From Acidobacteriota bacterium (lineage in GTDB: Bacteria; Acidobacteriota; Blastocatellia; Pyrinomonadales; Pyrinomonadaceae), in the NCBI GenBank assembly GCA_020200135.1, contig JAIVJI010000108.1, positions 9,264 through 42,722 on the forward strand: DNA of 33,459 nt, in the 5' to 3' direction. The translations under genes were made by a program, and so were the position numbers. Under the pieces are notes generated by a model. It did no database searches. It saw nothing but the letters and a program-made list of their open reading frames with translations, and was not told the DNA's origin. Shown here piece after piece: positions 7,327-13,933 of this stretch. Positions within the stretch are counted from its first letter, which is position 1, and each line of letters starts with the position of its first letter.

Positions 7327-8547
7327 ATGAAGCACCGAAAACTTTTGTTCGCACTCCTGACACTCGCGGCCGCGTCCGCCTTCCTCGGGCCGCGCCTGGC
7401 CGAAAGTTCGGCCGCCGCGCCCGAGCCGCAGAGGCGGCGCGCGGCGACGCAGCGCCGCGCGCCCGCGCGCCCGCGGGTTGACTACACCAAGTTCACACAC
7501 TCGACGCCCGCGCACCGCAAAGACTCCTGCGACTCCTGTCACAAGAGCCCGAGCGACAACTGGGCGAGGGTGCGCGCGCGCGACGCGGCCTTCCCCGACA
7601 TCACAGACTACCCCGAGCACGAGTCCTGTCTCGGCTGTCACCGCCAGCAGTTCTTCAACGGCGCGCGCCCCCCGATCTGCACTGTCTGTCACACGGCCGT
7701 CTCGCCCCGCGCCGGCGAACGCCACCCCTTCGCCAACCCCGCGGACGTTTTCGCTCGCTCGGCGAGGGCCAAGACGAGGCCCGGCGAGTTCGCGCTCATC
7801 TTCCCGCACGACGTTCATCAGGACGTGATGGCGCGCGCTCCCTCGGACGCGGGCGACGAGAGGGGCGCGCCGCGCTTCGTCCGCGCCGCGTTCGCGCAGG
7901 ACGCGCCGAAGAAGGCGAAGCCGAACAGTTGCTCCATCTGCCACCAGACCTACCGACGGCCCGGCGCCGCGGCCCCGACCCCGGCCCCGGCCGACGCGGC
8001 GGCGGGCGCGGGCGCGTCGGGCGCGACGCCCGCGCTGCCCGACGGACTTCTGAAGACGACGCCCACGGGTCACGACTCCTGCTTCAACTGCCACTGGCAG
8101 GACGGGGGAGAGAAGCCCTTCTCCAACGACTGCGCCGGCTGTCACAAGCCGCTTCCGAAAGGCTCGGTGCCCGCGCCGGCCGCCGGGCGCGACGCGGACG
8201 CGCAGCTCGCCGCGCGCGCCGGGTTCGCCGACCCGTTTATCATTCGGAAACTCCTCCGCAGGGAGACGGTCACCTTCGCGCACGACGAGGAGAACCACCG
8301 CGACATCGACTGCGCGAGCTGCCACACGCGCATCCCGGCCATCAGCACGCTCGACGACTCGACGCTCAAAGTCTCCATCCTCTCCTGCGGCGGCTCGGGC
8401 TGCCACATCAACGCGCGGCCGAAGAAGATTCTCAACGACGAGGTGGACAAGAAGCTGGCCGACGCCGCCTTCAGGTGCGCGAAGTGCCACGTCAATCTGG
8501 GCGACGAGAAGCCGCCCAGGTCGCACCTCGACGCGGTCGGAAAATAA
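7327..8547 (+). CDS. Secreted multiheme cytochrome c, probably nine hemes
   Basis: The 406-residue product has a signal peptide (MKHRKLLFALLTLAAASAFL) and eight CxxCH heme attachment motifs, with first cysteines at residues 68, 101, 118, 202, 252, 269, 329 and 384. A ninth site, CGGSGCH at residues 354-360, is a CX4CH motif. The arrangement (short Cys-rich units, histidines such as FTHST and FAHDEENHRD ahead of the motifs) is like the cytochrome c3/c7 family, where small repeated units give bis-His hemes packed as a wire. It would act in the periplasm as an electron carrier. An Ala/Pro/Gly-rich linker at 211-238 separates an N-terminal four-heme part from a C-terminal five-heme part. The next cytochrome gene begins about 20 bases on, in the same operon. 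Maturation would depend on ResB/CcsA. Confidence 0.9.
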   Translation: MKHRKLLFALLTLAAASAFLGPRLAESSAAAPEPQRRRAATQRRAPARPRVDYTKFTHSTPAHRKDSCDSCHKSPSDNWARVRARDAAFPDITDYPEHESCLGCHRQQFFNGARPPICTVCHTAVSPRAGERHPFANPADVFARSARAKTRPGEFALIFPHDVHQDVMARAPSDAGDERGAPRFVRAAFAQDAPKKAKPNSCSICHQTYRRPGAAAPTPAPADAAAGAGASGATPALPDGLLKTTPTGHDSCFNCHWQDGGEKPFSNDCAGCHKPLPKGSVPAPAAGRDADAQLAARAGFADPFIIRKLLRRETVTFAHDEENHRDIDCASCHTRIPAISTLDDSTLKVSILSCGGSGCHINARPKKILNDEVDKKLADAAFRCAKCHVNLGDEKPPRSHLDAVGK

Positions 8548-8565
8548 GGCGTTCGGAAGGTGACC

Positions 8566-9402
8566 GTGAGAGAAGTGCCCGACAAAAAGGGAAGTCAGAA
8601 CAGGAAAGCGCGCGCTCTGCTCTTGCTGTGTCTCGCCGCCGCGCCGTGCGTCTACGCCTTCGGCAGCCGCACGCCGTCCGCCGCGCCCGCGCCCTTCGCG
8701 CGCGTGACCGCCGTCGCCGCGCAGGAGGGCGGGACGACGAAGTTCTCGCACTCGCTCCCGCGCCACGCCGAGATCGCCTGCGCCTCGTGCCACCAGCGCG
8801 AGGACAACTCGCCGCGCCCGCGGATGCCGGGTCACAAGGCCTGCATGGAGTGTCACGTCACACAGTTCGTCACGCGCGGCGGCGAGCTCTGCATGAACTG
8901 CCACACGAATCTTGAGGGCGGCAACCCGCCGGTCAAAGCCTTCCCCGGGCTGACGAGCTTCAACATGCGCTTCGACCACGCGCGTCACGCGTCGGGCGGC
9001 GGGCGCCCCGAGCAGGGCTGCGCCTCTTGCCACCGGCCCGCGCGGCGCGGCGTCGCGCTCAGCATCCCGGCCGGCGCCTCCGCGCACGACAACTGTTATA
9101 GCTGCCACACGCCGGGCTCGCGCGGGCCCTCCGGCGACATCTCCACCTGCGCCACCTGTCACGCGCAGGGCGGCTACCGCCGCACGCCGGCGGGGTCACG
9201 CGCCTTCTCGGTCGGCTTCAGCCACGCCGCGCACGGCCCGCGTCAGGGACTCCGCTGCGACGAGTGCCATCAGGTGCGCGCCGGTCTGGGGCAGGGGCGG
9301 CAGGTCACCGCGACGCGCCCGACGCAGCACTTCGGCTCGGGTCGCGCGCAGAACTGCATGACCTCTGAGGCCCCGCGCCGTGCGGAAACGGAAAAAGTTT
9401 GA
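8566..9402 (+). CDS. Secreted multiheme cytochrome c, seven hemes
   Basis: GTG at 8566 is chosen because GGAAGG (8555-8560) lies 5 bases upstream; GTG at 8560 is also in frame. The 278-residue product has a hydrophobic signal segment (ALLLLCLAAAP) and seven CxxCH motifs, with first cysteines at residues 72, 93, 109, 152, 177, 195 and 231. Repeated units beginning with histidines (KFSHSLPRHAEIACASCH, RFDHARHASGG, GFSHAAHGPRQGLRCDECH) are typical of c7/c3-type domains and supply distal heme ligands. An eighth site seems to have been lost: the C-terminus reads AQNCMTSEAPRR, where related units would continue as CxxCH. It is co-transcribed with the nine-heme cytochrome. Confidence 0.9.
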   Translation: MREVPDKKGSQNRKARALLLLCLAAAPCVYAFGSRTPSAAPAPFARVTAVAAQEGGTTKFSHSLPRHAEIACASCHQREDNSPRPRMPGHKACMECHVTQFVTRGGELCMNCHTNLEGGNPPVKAFPGLTSFNMRFDHARHASGGGRPEQGCASCHRPARRGVALSIPAGASAHDNCYSCHTPGSRGPSGDISTCATCHAQGGYRRTPAGSRAFSVGFSHAAHGPRQGLRCDECHQVRAGLGQGRQVTATRPTQHFGSGRAQNCMTSEAPRRAETEKV

Positions 9403-9427
9403 CATGGCCGGGGGGCGCGTCTATCAT
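9399..9427 (+). promoter_or_regulatory. Strong sigma-70-type promoter for the tetraheme cytochrome
   Basis: A perfect TTGACA (9399-9404), a 17-base spacer and TATCAT (9422-9427) sit ahead of the cytochrome gene at 9552. The -35 hexamer overlaps the TGA stop codon (9400-9402) of the upstream cytochrome gene, so the tetraheme gene has its own start of transcription and a leader of about 115 bases. Confidence 0.75.
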
Positions 9428-9551
9428 TCCGCATCCCCAGGCCATGACCTTTGAAGGCTCGGTCGTCCGTGACAGGCAGGGTTTCATCTCTCCCGCCGCC
9501 AGGCACTTTTGAGAACAGGGCAGACAGGGTAAATCCCGAGGACATCCAACC

Positions 9552-10148
9552 ATGAAACTTTTAATCGCGTCGGTCGCGCTCGCCTTCTTCCTGTGCGTGA
9601 CGGCTTGCAACTCATCCGCGCTCAAGTCCGGCTCGGCCTCGCTCACCGCGCAGGGCGCGCAGGCGCCGAAGGACGAGTACAAGCTCTCGACCGACTCCAA
9701 GAAGGACAAGGCCAAGAGCCTCGCCGTCGCCTTCAGCCACGTCAACCACGCGACCAAGAACTACAGCGTGGACGGCACCAAGACAATCGGCTGCGCCGAG
9801 TGCCATCACACAGACCAGCCGGCCGCCGAGGCCGCCAAGCACCCGCCGCTCAAGTCGGCCTACCCGGCCGACCGCGCCGTCACGCTCACGGCCGAGACCG
9901 CCAAGGACGCCAAGACCCCGCAGGTCGCGACCTGCCGCTCCTGCCACGCGCAGGACGGCTCGAAGCCGAAGCTGCTCGACGCCATCCCCGAGGTCACCTA
10001 CGAGGGCGACACCGACCCGACCATCCTGACCAACGAGGAGGCGTTCCACCGCAACTGCAATTCGTGCCACGACGCGGCCGTCGAGAAGCGCAAGCTGACG
10101 ACCGCCCCGACCACCAACGAGTGCGCCAAGTGCCACACGGGCAAATAG
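9552..10148 (+). CDS. Tetraheme cytochrome c lipoprotein (class III-like)
   Basis: The 198-residue product begins with a lipoprotein signal (MKLLIASVALAFFLCVTAC) whose lipobox ends at Cys19, so it is probably tethered to a membrane on the periplasmic side. Four CxxCH motifs begin at residues 81, 128, 169 and 191. Extra histidines (FSHVNH at 61-66, H86, H166) could be the distal ligands, giving a bis-His tetraheme core like class III cytochromes. GAGG at about 9539-9542 serves as the ribosome binding site. The gene has its own promoter and is followed by a hairpin terminator, so it can be expressed separately from the two larger cytochromes upstream. Confidence 0.9.
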   Translation: MKLLIASVALAFFLCVTACNSSALKSGSASLTAQGAQAPKDEYKLSTDSKKDKAKSLAVAFSHVNHATKNYSVDGTKTIGCAECHHTDQPAAEAAKHPPLKSAYPADRAVTLTAETAKDAKTPQVATCRSCHAQDGSKPKLLDAIPEVTYEGDTDPTILTNEEAFHRNCNSCHDAAVEKRKLTTAPTTNECAKCHTGK

Positions 10149-10174
10149 GCTACCGCCGAAATATCACTGGCAAG

Positions 10175-10213
10175 AACGCCCGCCGGTCGCGTGTGACTTC
10201 GGCGGGCGTTTCT
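10175..10213 (+). terminator. Intrinsic terminator after the tetraheme cytochrome
   Basis: AACGCCCGCCG (10175-10185) pairs perfectly with CGGCGGGCGTT (10200-10210), a GC-rich 11-bp stem with a 14-base loop followed by TCT. It lies 27 bases after the stop codon. The T-run is short, so termination may be partial. Confidence 0.6.
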
Positions 10214-10222
10214 GTGTATCAT
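10193..10222 (+). promoter_or_regulatory. Candidate promoter for the small TPR-like lipoprotein
   Basis: GTGACT (10193-10198), an 18-base spacer and TATCAT (10217-10222) precede the lipoprotein gene at 10259. The -10 is identical to that of the promoter at 9422. The -35 lies in the loop of the preceding terminator hairpin. Confidence 0.5.
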
Positions 10223-10258
10223 CGTCGGGATAAAACCTTCGACAACGGAGTCCTACTG

Positions 10259-10801
10259 ATGCAAAAGCTCTTCGCCGGGTCGTCGCTTGCTTGCTCGGCA
10301 CTCCTGCTGGCCTCCTGCGGCGGCGCCAACCCGCCCGTCACCAAACAGAACTCGAACGCGCCGGCCAACAGGGCGCAGACGAGCCTCCAGCACGGCACCA
10401 GCCCCTCGGCGAACCTCGGCGTCGCCTCGTCGCACGGCGGCGGGACGGCGGCGCCCCCGCCGGCCGGGGCCGGTCCCGCCACGTCCGCCCCCGCCAAGGC
10501 CCCCGTCGAGACGCCCGAGCTTGACGCCAAGATCGAGAAGGCGACCGCGAAGTCCAAAGGCTCCGGGGCGTCGGCCGCCGACAAGAAGGCCGCCGCCGCC
10601 GCCTTCCTCGCGCGCGGCAACTTCTACTACGAGGCGGGCAACCCAATGCTCTACAGGTATGCCCTCGGGGACTTCAGGCGCGTCCTCCGCTACGACCCCG
10701 ACAACGGCGAGGCGAAAGAGAAGATCAAGCAGATCGAGGACATCTACACCTACTCGGTTAAAAAGCCCATTCCGGACAACGGGCTGAACGACGAGCAGTA
10801 A
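10259..10801 (+). CDS. Small lipoprotein with a C-terminal TPR-like helical segment
   Basis: The ATG at 10259 gives a lipoprotein signal, MQKLFAGSSLACSALLLASC, with the lipidated Cys at residue 20. CGGAG lies about 10 bases upstream as the ribosome binding site. Residues 21-85 are a disordered Asn/Ala/Pro-rich linker. The last 80 residues (FLARGNFYYEAGNPMLYRYALGDFRRVLRYDPDNGEAKEKI) fit a single TPR-like helix pair. The 180-residue protein probably sits on the outer face of a membrane and contacts another protein there. It has no heme motif. The location between cytochrome operons suggests an accessory role, but there is no direct evidence. Confidence 0.75.
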   Translation: MQKLFAGSSLACSALLLASCGGANPPVTKQNSNAPANRAQTSLQHGTSPSANLGVASSHGGGTAAPPPAGAGPATSAPAKAPVETPELDAKIEKATAKSKGSGASAADKKAAAAAFLARGNFYYEAGNPMLYRYALGDFRRVLRYDPDNGEAKEKIKQIEDIYTYSVKKPIPDNGLNDEQ

Positions 10802-10818
10802 AGAGCGACGAGGAATAT

Positions 10819-10869
10819 AAAGCCGCGTGAGCCGCCCCGACGATGTGACGGGGCGGCTCACGCGGCTTT
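10819..10869. terminator. Bidirectional terminator between convergent operons
   Basis: A perfect 21-bp stem (left arm 10819-10839, right arm 10849-10869) with a 9-base loop lies 18 bases after the plus-strand lipoprotein gene and 32 bases after the end of the minus-strand oxidoreductase operon. The arms begin with AAA and end with TTT, so the hairpin can work on both strands. Confidence 0.85.
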
Positions 10870-10900
10870 CGACTTCCTGAGCCCGGCGCGGGCCGAAGGC

Positions 10901-12433
10901 TCAGCCGATCTTGATGCCGACGGCTTCGAGGAACCTGGTCGGGCGGTCGCCGCCGATCATGGCGAAGATGAAGTCGTTGGGGACGGTCGCCTTGACCTCC
11001 TCGGTGCGCGCGTTCATGAGGACGACCTCCTCGTCGCGTATCTCCTTGATGGACGTGCCGAAGAAGACCTTGATCTTGCCCTCGTCGATGCAGTCGTAGA
11101 CCTGGAGCTTGTTGCCGAACTTCAGGTCGTTCTTCATGTCGGAGCGGATGACGAGCGTCACGTCGTTGAGCTCGGAGTCGGGGCGGAAGGTTATCTTGTC
11201 GCCGTGGCGCGTCGCCACCAAATCCACCGCCGCCTCGATGGCCGAGTTTCCCGCGCCCACGACGACGACGCGCCTGCGCTTGTAAGCCTCGGGGTCCGCG
11301 AGCTTGTACTTGACCTTGTCCTCCGTCCGCCCGTCGCGCGTGACCTTCATCTCCTCGCCCGGCACGCGCAGCTTCATCGGCGTCCCGCGGTTGCCGAGGG
11401 CGAGGACGACCCGCCGCGCGTTGTATGTGACGCGCTTCTTCTCGACCCCGCGCTCGGTCTGCACGACGAAGTAGTCGCCGTCTTCGGCGCGCTTCACGGA
11501 CTTGCAGCTCTCCTGTTCGTTGACGCGGACGCCCGCCTCCGCGAGCGCGCGCGTCCATGATTCGAGGATGGCCTCGCGCTGCGCGCCCGCGCCCTCGGGG
11601 CGGACGCCGCCGCGCGGCTCCATCGTCTCGGGCTTGAAGAAGACGTACTTGTTGGCCGGGTACGCCTCGATGGTCGCCAGCACCTTGTCCTGCTCGATGG
11701 CCGCGTAGGTGAGGCCGAGCCGTTGCGCGGTGACGGCGGCCGAAAGCCCGGCGGGGCCAACGCCGACGATGACGACCTCGACGTCTGCCTTCGGCTCGGG
11801 CGGCGCGCCGTCGCGTAGCTCGTCGCGGATGAAGTGGACGCAGTCGGCGCCCTCGTTGGTCGCGTTCTTGATGAGCGGCGTGCCCGAGACGTCGCCGATG
11901 ATGAAGCAGCCGGGGACGTTCGTCATGAAGCGCGCGTCGCGGTTGGGAACCTTGCGCGGCGGAATCTTCTTCGTCGTGTTGACGACGATGCACGCCTTCG
12001 GGTTGACCGGGCACTCGACCTGGCAGGCAGTGTCCTCCATGCACTGGTCGCGCGCGACCGGCGTGGCGACGCCGCCCACGATGGCGAGCACGTCGTGCGG
12101 GCAGGCGTCCACGCACGCGTGGCAGCCGATGCAGCGCTCGGTGATGACGACCGGGTGCGGGTACGAAGGGCCGTCGGGGTCGTACTGTTCGAGCTGCTCT
12201 TTGGTGAGCTTGATGCGTCCGTCGTCCTCCTCGGGCGTAGGCGGGAGCGGCTCCTCAAGCAGGAGCCGCGCGCGGCGCGAGTCGCGCAGCGCGAAGGTGA
12301 CGCCGGTCGTCCCCGTCCAGCCCCACCACGGCAGACCGCCGAAAAAGCTCTTGCTCGGGTCTTTGGTCAGGAGGTTGACCGCCGCCAGCAGCGCCAGCAG
12401 CACGATGATGACGAAAAGCTGTGATTTCTTCAT
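10901..12433 (-). CDS. Membrane-anchored 2x[4Fe-4S] ferredoxin / FAD-NAD(P) oxidoreductase
   Basis: The 510-residue product begins with a membrane helix (residues 5-22). Cysteines 101, 104, 107, 111 (CIGCHACVDACP) and 131, 137, 141, 148 (CMEDTACQVECP...AC) can hold two [4Fe-4S] clusters. A dinucleotide-binding GVGPAG (224-229) marks the FAD site and GAGNSA (393-398) the NAD(P) site, as in thioredoxin-reductase-like flavoproteins, but no redox-active CxxC of that enzyme is seen. The GD motif segment that normally follows the Rossmann folds (CFIIGDVSGTPLIKNATNEG, 176-195) sits before them, like a circular permutation. The likely role is moving electrons between NAD(P)H and iron-sulfur partners at the membrane. 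The start overlaps the stop of the FHA-cytochrome gene (ATGA); the open frame extends further upstream but is not the coding start. Confidence 0.9.
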   Translation of the reverse strand: MKKSQLFVIIVLLALLAAVNLLTKDPSKSFFGGLPWWGWTGTTGVTFALRDSRRARLLLEEPLPPTPEEDDGRIKLTKEQLEQYDPDGPSYPHPVVITERCIGCHACVDACPHDVLAIVGGVATPVARDQCMEDTACQVECPVNPKACIVVNTTKKIPPRKVPNRDARFMTNVPGCFIIGDVSGTPLIKNATNEGADCVHFIRDELRDGAPPEPKADVEVVIVGVGPAGLSAAVTAQRLGLTYAAIEQDKVLATIEAYPANKYVFFKPETMEPRGGVRPEGAGAQREAILESWTRALAEAGVRVNEQESCKSVKRAEDGDYFVVQTERGVEKKRVTYNARRVVLALGNRGTPMKLRVPGEEMKVTRDGRTEDKVKYKLADPEAYKRRRVVVVGAGNSAIEAAVDLVATRHGDKITFRPDSELNDVTLVIRSDMKNDLKFGNKLQVYDCIDEGKIKVFFGTSIKEIRDEEVVLMNARTEEVKATVPNDFIFAMIGGDRPTRFLEAVGIKIG

Positions 12434-13926
12434 CGTCCGGGTGTGTGCGAAAAGTCGGGCGCGGCCGCCGTCAGGTCGTTCAGGAGCGCGCGCCCCCACT
12501 CGCGCCGCGCCTGTAGGTGCTGCACGTGACAGGAGATGCAGTTGGGCCTGTCGGCGGCGAGAATCTTCTCGAACTTGCCGCCGCGGTCGCCGTTGTGGCA
12601 GAGGCCGCATGTTTTGCGCGGCGTCTCGATGTCGGTGTTGGGGCCGTGGGTCGTGTGGCAAGTGTTGCAGCCCATCTCGCCATCGCTCGTGCCCTTTAAA
12701 TCGCCGACGAGCTTGACGCGGTGGACGTGCAGCGAGTGGAACTCCGCGCTCCGCCGCAGGTCGTCCGGGTCGCGGCCGGACGCGCGCGGCCCGACCAGGA
12801 GCGCGCCCCGAAGGCTCTGCACGAGCTTGCGCAGGGCGGGCGACTTCTGCTGCCACTCCTCGTCCGCCAGCCCCTTCCAGACCCACCTGCCGTCGCGCAC
12901 GGGGTAGCCGTACGCCCCGCCGTGCGGCGTGTGAACCGCGCGGCCTTCGTACGTCTTCTTGTTCGAGTCGTTGTGGCACGTCGTGCAGGTCTGAAGGCTG
13001 GCGACCGCCGGGCGGAACTCCGTCCCCTGGTGCTCGACGTGACAGTGGGTGCAGCCGATGCCGGCGCGCGCGTGCGGCTCGGTGACGGCGGCCTTGAAGG
13101 CCGGGGCCTGGTGACAGGACGAGCAGTTCGACTCGATGCTCGCCGCCAGAGAGTGGCAGGAGGTGCAACTGCCCGCGTTGGTGCGCACGGCGATAGGGGG
13201 CTGCGAGCTAACGGTGGAGGCGGCGTGTGCGCCGGAGACGGGCGCCGGCGCGTAGGCCTCGGCGTAGACGTAAGCCGCGACGACTGAGAGCACCGCGACG
13301 AGCGCCGTACACCAGACGAAGACCGAGAAGGGCCAGGGGCGTACGAGGTCGCGCGTGGGCGTCCAGTTGAAGCGCGCCTTGCCGAGCACGCGCGCCGGCT
13401 TGCGCGGGCGCATGTGCGAGACGCGCTGCATCTTGCCCGCTTCGCGCTTGCGCTTCTCCCAGAAGACGTTGAGCGCCTGCGCCAGCTCGTTCTCCTCGGC
13501 GCCCGGCTTCGCGCCCTGACCTCGGAAGGGTGACGGGCCGGCCGGGGTCTCGCCGCGGCTCTCGGCCTCGCCGGACGTGAGCGCGACTTCGAGCGTGACG
13601 TTGATGTCGAGCGCGTCGCCCGCGCGTTGGATGGAGAGGAAGAAGGGGCCGATCTGTACGAGGTCTCCGTCGGCGAGCACCTCGCCCGACTCGGTGGCGA
13701 CGACGCGGCCGTTGAGCGTCGTCCCGCTGGAGCTGCTGAAGTTGTAGAGGTAGTAGCGCCCCCCGGCGAGCGTGACGCCGGCGTGCAGACGCGAGACGGT
13801 CGGATGGTTGAGCACCAGCTCGCAGCTCGGCTGGCGGCCTATCCTGAGGCCGTCGGTGACGAGCGTCACCGGGTCTACGTCGAGGTCCTCGCGGACGATG
13901 CGGAACTTGCTGGCCTGTGTCTCCAT
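12430..13926 (-). CDS. FHA domain - membrane helix - seven-heme cytochrome c fusion
   Basis: Residues 22-100 are an FHA domain with the full phosphothreonine-binding signature: GR (30-31), SRLHA (45-49) and SGTTLNG (67-73). After a charged linker comes one membrane helix (about 199-222), which would leave the FHA domain in the cytoplasm. The outer part has seven CxxCH motifs, with first cysteines at 254, 268, 292, 314, 420, 440 and 463, in c3/c7-like spacing; an unmotifed 100-residue stretch separates the first four from the last three. FHA domains bind phosphorylated threonine on partner proteins, so this cytochrome could be recruited or gated by Ser/Thr phosphorylation. The gene starts 7 bases after the stop of the cNMP/Fe-S/cytochrome b-like gene and overlaps the oxidoreductase gene, forming one operon. 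Confidence 0.93.
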   Translation of the reverse strand: METQASKFRIVREDLDVDPVTLVTDGLRIGRQPSCELVLNHPTVSRLHAGVTLAGGRYYLYNFSSSSGTTLNGRVVATESGEVLADGDLVQIGPFFLSIQRAGDALDINVTLEVALTSGEAESRGETPAGPSPFRGQGAKPGAEENELAQALNVFWEKRKREAGKMQRVSHMRPRKPARVLGKARFNWTPTRDLVRPWPFSVFVWCTALVAVLSVVAAYVYAEAYAPAPVSGAHAASTVSSQPPIAVRTNAGSCTSCHSLAASIESNCSSCHQAPAFKAAVTEPHARAGIGCTHCHVEHQGTEFRPAVASLQTCTTCHNDSNKKTYEGRAVHTPHGGAYGYPVRDGRWVWKGLADEEWQQKSPALRKLVQSLRGALLVGPRASGRDPDDLRRSAEFHSLHVHRVKLVGDLKGTSDGEMGCNTCHTTHGPNTDIETPRKTCGLCHNGDRGGKFEKILAADRPNCISCHVQHLQARREWGRALLNDLTAAAPDFSHTPGR

Positions 13927-13933
13927 GCGGATT

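Noticed and set aside
7258..9162. Long minus-strand open frame opposite the two large cytochromes
   Set aside because: The translation is Arg/Val/Gly-rich with no recognisable domain; the plus strand has ordered CxxCH motifs.
10901..13168. A longer form of the FAD oxidoreductase starting near 13168
   Set aside because: The extra N-terminal part is out-of-frame translation of the FHA-cytochrome gene; the ATG at 12433 overlaps that gene's stop codon.
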